Below, piece by piece: positions 16,694 to 26,475 of a DNA stretch of 64,000 nt. The position numbers and the translations under genes were made by a program. Each line of letters opens with the position of its first letter. Position 1 is the first letter of the stretch. Where the stretch lies: NCBI RefSeq assembly GCF_000518705.1, contig NZ_JAEC01000008.1:141309-205308 (forward strand). The letters run 5' to 3'. Below the pieces are notes generated by a model. It was given only the letters and a program-made list of their open reading frames with translations, searched no databases and was not told the origin of the DNA. This DNA comes from Shewanella colwelliana ATCC 39565. Its GTDB lineage: Bacteria > Pseudomonadota > Gammaproteobacteria > Enterobacterales > Shewanellaceae.

Positions 16694-18658
16694 TTAAAGC
16701 TTCAGGTTCTCTTTGAGGAAGCTCATCATCTGACGGTAATATTTGGCCCTATGCTCGTCGTTATAGAAGCCGTGGCCTTCATCGTCCATTACCAGCTTCT
16801 CATAAGGGTAGTTATGCTTCTTGAGCCCCTCTTCCAGCGCTTCTAGCTGTTCGATTGGCGCTCTATCATCTTCACCGCCATGCACCAAAAGCAAGTTGAC
16901 CTTAAGCTTATCGACGTTTTTGCTAGGAGACATCTGGGTCAGCATGGCTTGGCTTTCACCCAGTACCTGCTTGAGATAACGCTCACCCGCGCGGCGACCT
17001 TGTACGTCCCCTTCGCTGAACATCAAATCAAGATCATAGACACCGGCGAAACCTATGGCGCATTTAAACAGATCGGGCGCCAGGATAGGGCTCTGCAGTG
17101 CTGAATAGCCACCGAAGCTGCCACCTACGATGCAGATCCTCTCTTTGTCGACTATGCCTTGTTCGATGACATACTTAGTGGCATCGATAATGTCGTATTG
17201 GATCTCTGTGCCCCATTTCTGGTGCCCGGCATGTTCAAACGCCTTGCCGTAACCGCCCGAACCGCGAAAGTTCACTTGCAACACGGCAGCGCCTTGACTG
17301 GCGATCAATTGGTTTTGGTCGTCAAAGCCCCACCAGTCCCTTGGACCGTGTGGACCGCCGTGAGGATTGACCACAAGCGGAAGGTTCTTGGCTTCTTTGC
17401 CATAAGGTAATGTAAGGTAACCGTTGATCACTTTGCCGTCTCTTGCGGTAAAGCTGATTGGCTTCATTTCGGCCATCTTATCGGGGTCTAACCATTTCTT
17501 TTGTGACACTAAGTATTCGAGCTTTTTGTTGTCGGCATCGAAGATGTAGTAGTCACCAGGATTTCTATCGTTGAAGGCCTTGATAATCAGCTTACTCATG
17601 TCATTGGTTTGGCTGACGAGATGAACTTGATGGCCAGGTAATGCTCCCAATAATTGTTTCAGCGTCTTGGAAAGCGCTTCTTCTTTGTCGACAAATTCAT
17701 AAGTGGGGTAGCCATTTTCATACTCTACCGCATAAAGTTTTTTGTTGACGCGGTTTATCCATACGTTACTTGGGTCAACAGCTTTGTCTTGGCTAATGAG
17801 GCGCTTAGTTCCACTTTTGATGTCCACTAAATAAACACCTTTTGGCTGACCATTTTCGCTGCCTAGCACATAGACGCTGTTCTCATCATCGCCAAAGGCG
17901 ATAGGGCTCATATCGTCGAGGTTTAGGTTAAGTTTGTCTGTGTCTACCCACTCGTTGTCTTTACGGTAGTAGAGGCTCGATGAAATATAGTCGCGAGTGC
18001 CACTAACGAAGCGAATTTCACCATCGTGATCGGGGAGGAAGCGGGCGTAAGAGATTGGTGCCGTGGCTATCTTCTTGCGTGTGCCTTTGTAGACATCGAC
18101 ACGATAAACCTGCTGCAGATTTTCCATCATATTTGAGCCACGAGAACCCCAAGGTAGAGCATTGACCAGCATATAACGATCATCCTCTGGCATTGGGTCT
18201 AAGATGTATGCGGTAGCTTCTATAGGCGTATTTTTCTTGATGCGTGAACCCGTTTGCTGTTCGCCGCCCTTGTAGCCAAATAGGTACGTTGGCTGCGATC
18301 CGTCAGCATTGACGGCCATTAACTCACCATAATAGATTGGGTGATCACTCCACCCCTTCAAATACTCCTTGGCCAACACGATTCGCTCATTGTTAACCCA
18401 TACGTATTGTCCAACCTGAGCATTATCTGGAAAGCGCACAACATTTGTCGGCTTTTTAGTTTTGGCATCGAGGATCATCAGCATATGCTTGCCATCTTTA
18501 GATGTTATTGTGCTGAGATAGTCACCGTCGGGAGAGATTTGGACATTGGAAAACTCTTCAGAGCGACTAAATAACCATGCGGAGTCTTTATCGGCGGCAA
18601 AGAGATGGCTGCTCAAGAGGTATAAGCAGGCTAAACTAAACGACTGAATTAGTTTCAT
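16694..18658 (-). CDS. Secreted S9 family prolyl oligopeptidase-type peptidase
   Basis: A 654-residue serine peptidase. A signal peptide (MKLIQSFSLACLYLLSSHLFAAD) directs it to the periplasm or beyond. Residues ~25-390 form a beta-propeller of WD-like repeats that gates access. The C-terminal alpha/beta hydrolase has GGPHGPRDWW (oxyanion region), Ser in GGSFGGYS (about 514), Asp in HGGEDDRAP (about 597) and His in DEGHGF (about 629). ATG 18658 has GGAAG before it; an ATG at 18676 would add six residues ahead of the signal peptide. The substrates are unknown; the relatives are dipeptidyl or acylaminoacyl peptidases. Confidence 0.9.
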   Translation of the reverse strand: MKLIQSFSLACLYLLSSHLFAADKDSAWLFSRSEEFSNVQISPDGDYLSTITSKDGKHMLMILDAKTKKPTNVVRFPDNAQVGQYVWVNNERIVLAKEYLKGWSDHPIYYGELMAVNADGSQPTYLFGYKGGEQQTGSRIKKNTPIEATAYILDPMPEDDRYMLVNALPWGSRGSNMMENLQQVYRVDVYKGTRKKIATAPISYARFLPDHDGEIRFVSGTRDYISSSLYYRKDNEWVDTDKLNLNLDDMSPIAFGDDENSVYVLGSENGQPKGVYLVDIKSGTKRLISQDKAVDPSNVWINRVNKKLYAVEYENGYPTYEFVDKEEALSKTLKQLLGALPGHQVHLVSQTNDMSKLIIKAFNDRNPGDYYIFDADNKKLEYLVSQKKWLDPDKMAEMKPISFTARDGKVINGYLTLPYGKEAKNLPLVVNPHGGPHGPRDWWGFDDQNQLIASQGAAVLQVNFRGSGGYGKAFEHAGHQKWGTEIQYDIIDATKYVIEQGIVDKERICIVGGSFGGYSALQSPILAPDLFKCAIGFAGVYDLDLMFSEGDVQGRRAGERYLKQVLGESQAMLTQMSPSKNVDKLKVNLLLVHGGEDDRAPIEQLEALEEGLKKHNYPYEKLVMDDEGHGFYNDEHRAKYYRQMMSFLKENLKL

Positions 18659-18798
18659 AGAACTTCCTTGTAACATAATTTTTTATCAGGTTTTATATTT
18701 TTGTTGCGGTATGAGGGTAAAACAAAGGTTGTATAAGTGCAATACTTGGACAGGAGGTCGTAGGCAGCGATTTTTTGCTGCCTACATTAAAATTAGTG

Positions 18799-19392
18799 TT
18801 AACTTTGTAGTAGCTGTTGCTGAATAAAACTCCACTGTTCGGCAAAGTGTTCGGTGGGTTTCTGTTTAAAGTCGCTGCGTACAAATTGCGCTATGCGGCC
18901 TTCGGCGACTGCCAGTAATAAGTTAGCTAAAATGGCTTCGTCTAAGTTAAAGCCTTTGCCTTCGCGCAGCGTCTTTTCACGTAAAATTTGCTTAAGATGA
19001 GTTTCGACTTTCGAGAATATTTGGCTGGTTCGGCTGCGTAGACGCTCATTTTCCCCAAGCAGGGCATCACCATTAAGGACTCGCGAGATCCCAGGGTTGC
19101 GCTCGGCAAAAACGAGCAGCAGTTGCAGCAGTAATTGGCACCGTTTCATGGTGTCTTTTTCATCATCCATGATGAGGTTAATACGTGACAGTAAGGATTC
19201 TTCGATAAAGTCGATAAGCCCTTCAAACATCCTTGCTTTACTCGGAAAGTGACGATACAAAGCCGCTTCCGATACACCGACTTCTGCTGCGAGTTTGGCT
19301 GTGGTGATGCGTTGTCCTGGACTCGTTTCTAACATGGTGGCTAAGCACTGAAGGATATGTTCACGACGATTAATTTTAGGGCTTGCAGCCAT
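18799..19392 (-). CDS. slmA: Nucleoid occlusion factor SlmA (TetR family)
   Basis: A 197-residue DNA-binding protein that stops FtsZ rings from forming over the nucleoid. It has the TetR-type helix-turn-helix [36 protein letters not shown] (about 29-64) and the SlmA-typical C-terminal half ([38 protein letters not shown]...). It is next to dut and coaBC on the same strand, the usual arrangement in gammaproteobacteria. Confidence 0.95.
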   Translation of the reverse strand: MAASPKINRREHILQCLATMLETSPGQRITTAKLAAEVGVSEAALYRHFPSKARMFEGLIDFIEESLLSRINLIMDDEKDTMKRCQLLLQLLLVFAERNPGISRVLNGDALLGENERLRSRTSQIFSKVETHLKQILREKTLREGKGFNLDEAILANLLLAVAEGRIAQFVRSDFKQKPTEHFAEQWSFIQQQLLQS

Positions 19393-19473
19393 TTAAGTTT
19401 CCTTTACTCAATTACTACAGGAGCCGATGGGCCGAACACTGCCCATGACTCTCTAATTTTTTAGATAGGTTGG

Positions 19474-19932
19474 TTATCGAGTGCCTGAGTGGCCGAAACC
19501 ACCTTCACCTCTGTCGGAGCTATCAAATTCATCGACTAACTTAAACTCGGCTTGCACTACAGGGACAAAAACCAGTTGGGCTAAACGATCGCCAATCTCT
19601 AATGTGAAAGGTGCATTGCTACGGTTCCAGCATGAGACCATGAGTGGACCTTGGTAATCGGAGTCGATAAGCCCGACTAGGTTACCTAAGACGATTCCTT
19701 GTTTGTGACCAAGGCCTGAACGCGGCAATATCACTGCCGCGAGACTGGGGTCGGCAACGTGTACTGCAATACCTGTTGGGATCAATTGAGTTTCGCTGGG
19801 GCCAATGGTCATGGTGGTGTCTATCATGGCGCGAAGATCCATTCCTGCACTGCCTGGTGTGGCATAAGCGGGTAACGGAAATTGCGTACCGATACGTGAA
19901 TCGAGAATCTTAAGTTCTATTGGCGTTTTCAT
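19474..19932 (-). CDS. dut: dUTP pyrophosphatase
   Basis: A 152-residue trimeric enzyme that hydrolyses dUTP to dUMP, keeping uracil out of DNA. All five dUTPase motifs are visible: [39 protein letters not shown] and the C-terminal arm [11 protein letters not shown]. It overlaps the end of coaBC by four bases (ATGA), so translation is coupled. Confidence 0.96.
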   Translation of the reverse strand: MKTPIELKILDSRIGTQFPLPAYATPGSAGMDLRAMIDTTMTIGPSETQLIPTGIAVHVADPSLAAVILPRSGLGHKQGIVLGNLVGLIDSDYQGPLMVSCWNRSNAPFTLEIGDRLAQLVFVPVVQAEFKLVDEFDSSDRGEGGFGHSGTR

Positions 19933-21125
19933 GCTGGCTTCATCTGTTTCGCTATTAAGGTAAGTAATTGTCTTGCCAAGGTTAGCTTGTCGGTTGCGGG
20001 CAACTCAAACTGGCCATTTGCCCAGTAGACTTTCAGTGCATTGTCGTCACTATTGAAACCTAAAGCTGGGTCAGAGACGTCATTGGCGGCAATCATATCA
20101 AGCTTTTTACGCTTTAGCTTATCTTTCGCATAATGCTCTACATCTTGGGTTTCGGCGGCAAACCCCACGGTAAAAGGGCGCTGTTTATGCGCGGAAACCG
20201 TGGCTAAGATATCAGGGTTGCGCACGAGTGCAAGGGCCATCTCTTCGGCTGATTTCTTTATTTTGTCGTTGGCAATATCGGCTACGCGGTAGTCACACAC
20301 GGCGGCACAACCAATAAAAATGTCACTGTGGTGGACTTGCTCCATTACGGCATCAAGCATCTCTTGGGTAGACTTCACATTAACGCGATTGACGTTGAGT
20401 GGCGTATCAAGATTCACTGGGCCAGCCACTATGGTGACCTTAGCCCCCATTTCTGCAGCGGCTTTGGCAATGGCAAAGCCCATCTTGCCTGAGCTGTGGT
20501 TAGAGATATAACGCACAGGATCAATCGCTTCACGAGTGGGACCTGCAGTCAGTAGCAGGGACATACCTTGTAAGATTTTTGGCGCAAAGAATTGTTCAAC
20601 GCGTTCGGCAATGACCAGAGGTTCTTCCATGCGTCCAGGTCCCACCTCACCACAGGCTTGGTTGCCAGAGGCTGGCCCCCAAATTGTAATGTTTCTGCTG
20701 CGCAAAGAATCCAAATTGGCTTGGGTTGCGGGGTTGCGATACATCTGCTGATTCATAGCAGGGCAGAGCACGACAGGAGCCTCAGTGGCTAGGCAAGTGG
20801 TGGTGATCAGCTCGTCAGCCATGCCCGCATTGATACGAGCGATGAGGTTGGCTGTTGCTGGCGCGATGATCACTAAATCGGCCCAGCGGGCTAATTCAAT
20901 ATGCCCCATGGCCGCTTCAGCTGCGGTGTCGAGCAGATCTGTAGCAATAGGATGGCCTGATAAGGCTTGCAGTGTTAGTGGGGTAATAAACTCTTGGGCG
21001 CTTTGGCTCATGACCACCCGGACATCGGCACCGCGTTCTTTTAGACGGCGAACTAAATCAGCGGATTTATACGCTGCAATACCGCCTCCTATCCCTAGCA
21101 ATATCTTTTTATTTGTCAGACTCAT
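19929..21125 (-). CDS. coaBC: Bifunctional phosphopantothenoylcysteine decarboxylase / phosphopantothenate-cysteine ligase
   Basis: A 398-residue two-domain enzyme of coenzyme A synthesis. The N-terminal flavodoxin-like CoaC half has [35 protein letters not shown] and the catalytic [14 protein letters not shown]. The CoaB half has [22 protein letters not shown] and the nucleotide-binding [10 protein letters not shown]...GFAAET. The MSLTNKK start at 21125 corresponds to the E. coli start; ATG 21131 and TTG 21146 are alternatives. Divergent from radC and coupled to dut. Confidence 0.95.
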   Translation of the reverse strand: MSLTNKKILLGIGGGIAAYKSADLVRRLKERGADVRVVMSQSAQEFITPLTLQALSGHPIATDLLDTAAEAAMGHIELARWADLVIIAPATANLIARINAGMADELITTTCLATEAPVVLCPAMNQQMYRNPATQANLDSLRSRNITIWGPASGNQACGEVGPGRMEEPLVIAERVEQFFAPKILQGMSLLLTAGPTREAIDPVRYISNHSSGKMGFAIAKAAAEMGAKVTIVAGPVNLDTPLNVNRVNVKSTQEMLDAVMEQVHHSDIFIGCAAVCDYRVADIANDKIKKSAEEMALALVRNPDILATVSAHKQRPFTVGFAAETQDVEHYAKDKLKRKKLDMIAANDVSDPALGFNSDDNALKVYWANGQFELPATDKLTLARQLLTLIAKQMKPA

Positions 21126-21269
21126 CTTCATCACTAATCGTATCAAGGTTGCCCTAATTGGCGTGGGCTAACCATATCACAATCCCACAGGGCTTGAGGA
21201 TACAAGTTTTTAAAAACTAGACCATACTCTAATCGTTTAACGGCAAAATTGTCTCAACAGGGAGGTGGT

Positions 21270-21947
21270 ATGACAATTAGGGATTGGCCCGATGGTGAGG
21301 GGCCGCGAGAAAAACTGTTACGTGATGGGGCTTGCCAACTATCTGATGCCGAGTTGTTGGCTGTGCTGCTCAGAAACGGCCTTAGAGGGCAAAGTGCGGT
21401 GTCGTTGGCGCGAGCCATGATTAGTCACTTTGGTGGTCTTAGAGCGCTAATGACAGCGAGTGAGAGTGAAGTTTGTCATATTCAGGGAGTCGGGCCAGTA
21501 AAGTACGCGCAATTACAGGCAGCAATGGAACTTAGCAAGCGAATTTCGAAAGAAAATCTACAAAGAGGCAAGATTTTAACAGATCCTGATTTAACTCGGG
21601 ACTATTTAATGAGACAATTAGCGGATCGTGCCTATGAAGTGTTTGCCATCTTATTGCTTGATAGCCAACATCGAGTGATTCAGTTCGTTGAACTGTTTCG
21701 AGGTACCATAGATTCAGCCTCGGTTTATCCACGTGAAGTGGTGAGTCTAGTGCTTGAGAAAAAAGCCGCGGCTGTCATTGTTTGCCACAACCATCCTTCG
21801 GGGGTTGCGGAGCCAAGTCATGCTGATCGGCGAATTACTGAGCGATTAAAATACGCGTTGGCAACTATAGATGTTTCGCTGCTAGACCATATGGTTGTGG
21901 GCGATCGTGAGATAGTTTCGTTTGCAGAGAGGGGATGGATAGATTGA
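21270..21947 (+). CDS. radC: RadC family protein (JAB/MPN domain)
   Basis: A 225-residue protein with an N-terminal helix-hairpin-helix-like region ([30 protein letters not shown]) and a C-terminal JAMM-type metalloprotease fold, with the E in VELFRGTID and [20 protein letters not shown] as zinc ligands. The cellular role is unsettled despite the name. ATG 21270 follows GGGAGGTGG. It is followed by the strong rpmB promoter. Confidence 0.93.
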   Translation: MTIRDWPDGEGPREKLLRDGACQLSDAELLAVLLRNGLRGQSAVSLARAMISHFGGLRALMTASESEVCHIQGVGPVKYAQLQAAMELSKRISKENLQRGKILTDPDLTRDYLMRQLADRAYEVFAILLLDSQHRVIQFVELFRGTIDSASVYPREVVSLVLEKKAAAVIVCHNHPSGVAEPSHADRRITERLKYALATIDVSLLDHMVVGDREIVSFAERGWID

Positions 21948-21954
21948 ATATCCC

Positions 21955-21983
21955 TTGATCTTTGATTTTAGATCCTGTATAAA
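21955..21983 (+). promoter_or_regulatory. rpmB-rpmG promoter
   Basis: TTGATC (21955-21960) and TATAAA (21978-21983) are separated by 17 bases, followed by a GC-rich ATGCGCCC discriminator, as expected for a ribosomal protein operon. It begins just after the radC stop. Confidence 0.75.
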
Positions 21984-22070
21984 ATGCGCCCTCTTTGTGT
22001 GCCTCGGGCGACGGCCATATTCGAGGTACATTAGTGCTCGAGCGTTAAATTGTTTTTGGAGAAGATTGAC

Positions 22071-22307
22071 ATGTCAAGAGTATGCCAAGTTACTGGCAAG
22101 AAGCCTATGGTTGGTAACAACCGTTCGCACGCAAAAAACGCGACTCGTCGTCGTTTTTTACCTAACCTACAGAACCACCGTTTCTGGTTAGAAAACGAAA
22201 AGCGTTTCGTTAAGCTACGTATCTCTACTAAAGGTATGCGTATTATCGATAAGAAAGGTATCGAAGTTGTTGTTGCAGAACTTCGTGCCCGCGGCGAGAA
22301 GGTGTAA
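22071..22307 (+). CDS. rpmB: 50S ribosomal protein L28
   Basis: A 78-residue ribosomal protein; [20 protein letters not shown] and [14 protein letters not shown] are nearly identical to E. coli L28. ATG 22071 follows TTTTTGGAGAAG; an in-frame ATG at 22050 lacks such a signal. First gene of a two-gene operon with rpmG. Confidence 0.98.
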   Translation: MSRVCQVTGKKPMVGNNRSHAKNATRRRFLPNLQNHRFWLENEKRFVKLRISTKGMRIIDKKGIEVVVAELRARGEKV

Positions 22308-22313
22308 TAAACC

Positions 22314-22487
22314 ATGGCTAAAGCTAAAGGTAACCGTGAGAAGATCAAGCTAGTTTCTAGCGCTAAAACTGGTCATTTCTACACGACTGAGAAAAACAAA
22401 CGTAACATGCCTGAAAAAATGGAAATCAAGAAATTTGATCCAGTTATTCGTCAGCACGTTATGTATAAAGAATCTAAAATCAAGTAA
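22314..22487 (+). CDS. rpmG: 50S ribosomal protein L33
   Basis: A 57-residue ribosomal protein, six bases after rpmB. It reads [20 protein letters not shown] at the start and [19 protein letters not shown] at the end, close to E. coli L33. It is the cysteine-free form, which needs no zinc. Confidence 0.98.
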   Translation: MAKAKGNREKIKLVSSAKTGHFYTTEKNKRNMPEKMEIKKFDPVIRQHVMYKESKIK

Positions 22488-22507
22488 TTCTTGATTGAAC
22501 TTCTTTG

Positions 22508-22537
22508 AAAAGCCCCTATTCGTAGGGGCTTTTTTTT
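22508..22537 (+). terminator. rpmBG terminator
   Basis: An 11-bp stem AAAAGCCCCTA/TAGGGGCTTTT with a stable TTCG loop and eight T residues after the G/C part, 20 bases past the rpmG stop. Confidence 0.9.
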
Positions 22538-22710
22538 GGCCTTTTTATAGTTAAACTTCAGTGTCGCTGTGCTGGTATCTTTATACTGATTGGTATCGAC
22601 TTCAACAGTAAATCAGGGGGTGAGTTCGCGTCCATTTTTGTCGTACTAACTTTTACTGTATTACTCATATCTCGTCTTAGTTCCCCTATTGCGATTTAAT
22701 CTCTCCATAA

Positions 22711-22745
22711 TGAAAATAAATGCTTTTAAAGTGAATTTAAATGCA
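22711..22745 (+). promoter_or_regulatory. Tandem ARG boxes (ArgR operator) before argA
   Basis: TGAATTTAAATGCA at 22732 differs in one base from the ARG box core TGAATwwwwATTCA. A weaker copy, TGAAAATAAATGCT, lies at 22711, exactly 21 bases upstream, the spacing of paired ARG boxes bound by an ArgR hexamer. Arginine repression of argA is the likely effect. Confidence 0.7.
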
Positions 22746-22814
22746 ATATTATTGGTTGGTTATTCTTATTGCAGCCAGTGCTGCACATATTTATTGTGAT
22801 TAGGGGTTACGCGC

Positions 22815-24134
22815 GTGCGCACTACTGAGTTAGTCGACGGTTTTCGTCATTCAGCGTCCTATGTCAATGCACATAGGGGAAAAACATTTGTGGTGATGTT
22901 AGGTGGTGAGGCGCTGGCACAAAGTCAGTTTCGCTCTATTATCAATGACATTGCGCTATTGCATAGCTTAGGGATTAAGATAGTCCTTGTGCATGGGGCT
23001 AGGCCGCAGATTGATGAGGCCCTTGCTCAACGCCAATTGGTGCCAGAGTATTATAATGGCGTGCGGATCACCGATGAAGAGTCGTTTAAGGTGATTAAGC
23101 AAGTTGTCGGTGGATTGCAGTTAGACATTACTGCACGCTTATCGATGAGCTTGAGCAATACTCCAATGCAAGGCGCACAAATCAACGTGGTCAGTGGAAA
23201 CTTTGTTATTGCCCAGCCACTGGGTATCGATAATGGGGTCGATTTCAGTCTTAGCGGTAAAGTAAGACGTATAGATGTGCAAGGCCTAAAGCGGCAGTTA
23301 GATAGTCACGGTATTGTATTACTTGGCCCGGTGGCGGCGTCGGTGACGGGTGAGAGTTTTAACCTTACTGCCGAAGAAGTGGCGACCCAGATTGCGGTTA
23401 AGCTTAAAGCTGACAAGATGATCGGCTTTAGCGCTCAAAAAGGGATACTCGACAGTGCTGGCGAAGTGTTGGCAGAACTCATGCCAACCGATGCACAACG
23501 CATTTTGTCAGAGGTGACCGACGAAGATAATTGGTGTGTAGGCACGCGTGCTTTTCTGCAGGCAAGTATCGATGCCTGCCGTAACGGTGTTGCTCGGTGT
23601 CACTTTGTCAGCTACTTAGATGACGGTGCTTTGTTGCAGGAGCTCTTTTCACGCGACGGTATTGGTACCCAAATTGTCACCGAGAGCGCAGAGCGACTGC
23701 GCCGTGCAAGCATTACCGATATTGGTGGTGTGCTTGATCTGATTCGTCCACTGGAAGAGGCGGGAATCCTCGTCAGACGTTCTCGTGAACAGTTAGAGAT
23801 GGAGATAGAGCAGTTTATGCTTATTGAGCGTGACGGACTGGTCATTGGTTGTGCGGCGCTATATCCGTTTGAGGAAGACAATGCCGGTGAGTTTGCTTGC
23901 TTGGTGGTGCATCCTGACTATCGCGATGCCGATAGAGGTAGCATACTGCTGAAGAATATTATTGGGCAAGCCAAGGTGCGAGGTTACTCTCGCTTGTTTG
24001 CACTAACAACGCGTAGTATCCATTGGTTCCTTGAGCATGGTTTTGAAATCGTTGATGTTGATGCATTACCTGATATGAAAAAGCAGCTGTATAACTATCA
24101 ACGTAAATCCAAAATTCTCGCGTTAGATCTCTAG
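22815..24134 (+). CDS. argA: N-acetylglutamate synthase
   Basis: A 439-residue enzyme for the first step of arginine synthesis, acetyl-CoA + glutamate to N-acetylglutamate. The N-terminal amino-acid-kinase-like domain ([25 protein letters not shown]) binds arginine as feedback inhibitor. The C-terminal GNAT domain (about 290-439) has [19 protein letters not shown] for acetyl-CoA. GTG start with AGGGG upstream; ARG boxes stand in front. Single gene unit. Confidence 0.95.
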   Translation: MRTTELVDGFRHSASYVNAHRGKTFVVMLGGEALAQSQFRSIINDIALLHSLGIKIVLVHGARPQIDEALAQRQLVPEYYNGVRITDEESFKVIKQVVGGLQLDITARLSMSLSNTPMQGAQINVVSGNFVIAQPLGIDNGVDFSLSGKVRRIDVQGLKRQLDSHGIVLLGPVAASVTGESFNLTAEEVATQIAVKLKADKMIGFSAQKGILDSAGEVLAELMPTDAQRILSEVTDEDNWCVGTRAFLQASIDACRNGVARCHFVSYLDDGALLQELFSRDGIGTQIVTESAERLRRASITDIGGVLDLIRPLEEAGILVRRSREQLEMEIEQFMLIERDGLVIGCAALYPFEEDNAGEFACLVVHPDYRDADRGSILLKNIIGQAKVRGYSRLFALTTRSIHWFLEHGFEIVDVDALPDMKKQLYNYQRKSKILALDL

Positions 24135-24322
24135 TAAAAGCTCACTTAGAAGACCACGTTAAGGCGTGGTCTTTTTGCTTGTGTTGGGCGTTATGCACTA
24201 TTTGACATAATATGTCGTGCGGTGCATAGTGAGGCTATTCAATTTGAGGATGAGCCACCGCTCAATCTTATATCGTGGGGCTCAACAGAGACCTCAGTGA
24301 CATTTAAATAGGGTGCTTGAAC

Positions 24323-24862
24323 ATGGATACTCAAGTCTTTCTGCTAACGGCTTTCGATGCTGCAACGAGTGCGACATTTGTCTCTTTACTGGTCGGCATC
24401 GGCTTCATTTTAATTCTGCTAAAGATAAAACCATTACCCAAAGGCGCTAAATTTGCTGCGCTGGGTATGGTGATCGCGGTATTGGGTCTATTATCTTGGG
24501 TGTTTTTCAAGGCCCATGATGCCAATATTCGTGTCACCCCGACATCGATGACGGTCGATATTCCTTTGTATCGCACTGAATTGCCTTTGGAGAGTCTTTT
24601 AATTTCGCAGGCACGTATTGTTAGCTTGGATGACGCTGATGCGCCACAGCTGAGTTATAGAAGTAATGGCGTGGGGTTGCCCGGCTATAGACTGGGATGG
24701 TTCAAGTTAAAAGATACCATCGCCAATAGCGATAGAGCCCTATTGTCCGTTACCAATAGCAATCATGTACTGGTGTTGCCAACGACAGAGGGCTATCTGC
24801 TGATATTGAGTGTTGAGCGGGCAGAGTCGTTACTAGCCCTGTTGCTTGCGTCGACGCTTTAA
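24323..24862 (+). CDS. Membrane protein with bacterial PH-like domain
   Basis: A 179-residue protein with two transmembrane helices near the N-terminus (about 15-35 and 45-66) and a C-terminal beta-rich domain. The segment NGVGLPGYRLGWFKL...LLSVTNSNHVLVLPTTEGYLLILSVERAES matches the PH-like family found in many bacterial membrane proteins of unknown role. ATG 24323 is taken; TTG 24317 is an alternative. Its last 30 bases overlap convergent rarD, so the two transcripts are antisense there. Confidence 0.7.
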   Translation: MDTQVFLLTAFDAATSATFVSLLVGIGFILILLKIKPLPKGAKFAALGMVIAVLGLLSWVFFKAHDANIRVTPTSMTVDIPLYRTELPLESLLISQARIVSLDDADAPQLSYRSNGVGLPGYRLGWFKLKDTIANSDRALLSVTNSNHVLVLPTTEGYLLILSVERAESLLALLLASTL

Positions 24863-25726
24863 CGCCATATCAAGCGTAAATATCACCAACGCACTCCAGA
24901 TAAACGCAAAGGTGATGCCTTTTTCAAGATCAAAAGGCTCTTTGTATAAACTGACCGCCAGAATAAACATAATACTGGGGCCGATGTATTGAAAGAAACC
25001 AAGCATAGACAGCGGGATACGTGTCGCTGCGCCTGCAAAGCAGAGTAAGGGTACCGAGGTCACAACGCCTGCTGCAATAAGTAATAAGTTCATATTAATC
25101 TCATTGGTAAACATATTCGCAGTGGCTGAGTCGAGTGTGACAAACAGGTAGATAATGGCGACAGGAAGTAGCAAGGCTGTTTCGACCAATAGGCCTGTTT
25201 TAGCGTCGACATTAACTTTTTTACGCAGTAAACCATAAAAGCCAAACGATGAGGCCAGTGCCAATGACACCAAAGGGATAGAACCAAAAGAGATTAATTG
25301 AACGAACACTCCAGCACAGGCAAGGCTTACGGCAAACCACTGTAGCTTACGTAACCGTTCACCAAGAAATATCATACCAAGCAAGACGTTAAGTAATGGA
25401 TTAATAAAATAACCTAAGCTAGCATCGAGCATGTGATCATTATTGACGGCCCAGATAAACAGTAGCCAGTTACCTGCAATCAGCACCGAGGTGATCGTTA
25501 GTACACCTAACTGCTTGGGTTGACGAAACAGTTGGCGTAACTTAGCGAAGCCCCCAATAAACTTCATCAGTATGATCATGAAAACAAACGACCAAATTAC
25601 CCGATGAACCAAAATTTCCGCCGCTGATACCTGATGTAAAAGTTTGAAGTATAACGGGGCAAAGCCCCAAAGGCAGTAGGCACAAATTGCTAATGCAACG
25701 CCTTTGCGGTATTCGGTATCGACCAT
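24833..25726 (-). CDS. rarD: EamA family transporter RarD
   Basis: A 297-residue inner-membrane protein with ten predicted helices in two EamA repeats. The RarD signatures are RKGVALAICAYCLWGFAPLYFKLL, ILVHRVIWS and NWLLFIWAVNNDHMLDASLGYFINPL. It is a drug/metabolite-type exporter whose substrate is uncertain (linked to chloramphenicol sensitivity in relatives). The order rarD-yigI-recQ is also found in E. coli. Confidence 0.92.
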   Translation of the reverse strand: MVDTEYRKGVALAICAYCLWGFAPLYFKLLHQVSAAEILVHRVIWSFVFMIILMKFIGGFAKLRQLFRQPKQLGVLTITSVLIAGNWLLFIWAVNNDHMLDASLGYFINPLLNVLLGMIFLGERLRKLQWFAVSLACAGVFVQLISFGSIPLVSLALASSFGFYGLLRKKVNVDAKTGLLVETALLLPVAIIYLFVTLDSATANMFTNEINMNLLLIAAGVVTSVPLLCFAGAATRIPLSMLGFFQYIGPSIMFILAVSLYKEPFDLEKGITFAFIWSALVIFTLDMALKRRRKQQG

Positions 25727-25813
25727 AGGTTCGGGATTCTAGTCATTGAGAAGGAGTGGCATTGTAGGGTGCAACAGTTCTAGACTCAAGCGCTGTTATG
25801 AATAACTCATGGG

Positions 25814-26278
25814 CTAACCGACCATGTAGGTTCCGGTACCAAAGGCGATGTGTGAGCCCTGTTCATTATGTAACTCCATACGGCAAACCGATACACGGTT
25901 GCCAGCACGGATCACTGTGCCTGTGCCGGTAAATACTTGGCCGCGACCAGGCCGAAGGTAGTCAACGCGTAAATCTATGGTGCCAAGGGTTTGTAGCCGA
26001 GTCTGCAGATCTTCTAGGCTCCAATCATCCCGACTGGCCACTAATCCTGAAAACGCAGTTAGCCCGCCAACAACATCTAGCACCGTGGCCGTTACGCCAC
26101 CGTGCAATATTTGCTGGTGGATATTACCGATCAGTTGCGGCTTCATGCTCACTACAACCTCGACACCGTCAGTGTCGTAACGTTTGATGTCCATGCCAAG
26201 TAAGTTGTGGAACGGCACTTTGCTATCGAATATTTCGGCAACGCTGGCTAAAATTTGTGCTTGGATTGCGGTGGTCAT
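25814..26278 (-). CDS. yigI: Hotdog-fold acyl-CoA thioesterase YigI
   Basis: A 154-residue hotdog thioesterase. HQQILHGGVTATVLDVVGG carries the HGG/catalytic-Asp region of the PaaI-like family, followed by IDLRVDYLRPGRGQVFTGTGTVIRAGNRVSV. The neighbours rarD and recQ fit E. coli YigI. It probably hydrolyses medium to long acyl-CoA. Confidence 0.85.
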   Translation of the reverse strand: MTTAIQAQILASVAEIFDSKVPFHNLLGMDIKRYDTDGVEVVVSMKPQLIGNIHQQILHGGVTATVLDVVGGLTAFSGLVASRDDWSLEDLQTRLQTLGTIDLRVDYLRPGRGQVFTGTGTVIRAGNRVSVCRMELHNEQGSHIAFGTGTYMVG

Positions 26279-26475
26279 TAAGGCTGATCTCCATCATCAC
26301 TTCATTCCTTTAGAGTAATTAATCTATCCCTTAATAATCATAGGGGCAAGTCTTAGATGGATTTTTAGCCGATTTGATGGCGGAAGAAATTAAATCAACT
26401 TTAAGTACTCACAGTCGAGACAAGCAGGCGCAGCTTGCCTTAGAATAGGCGGCCGATTAACAACTATGATGACAG

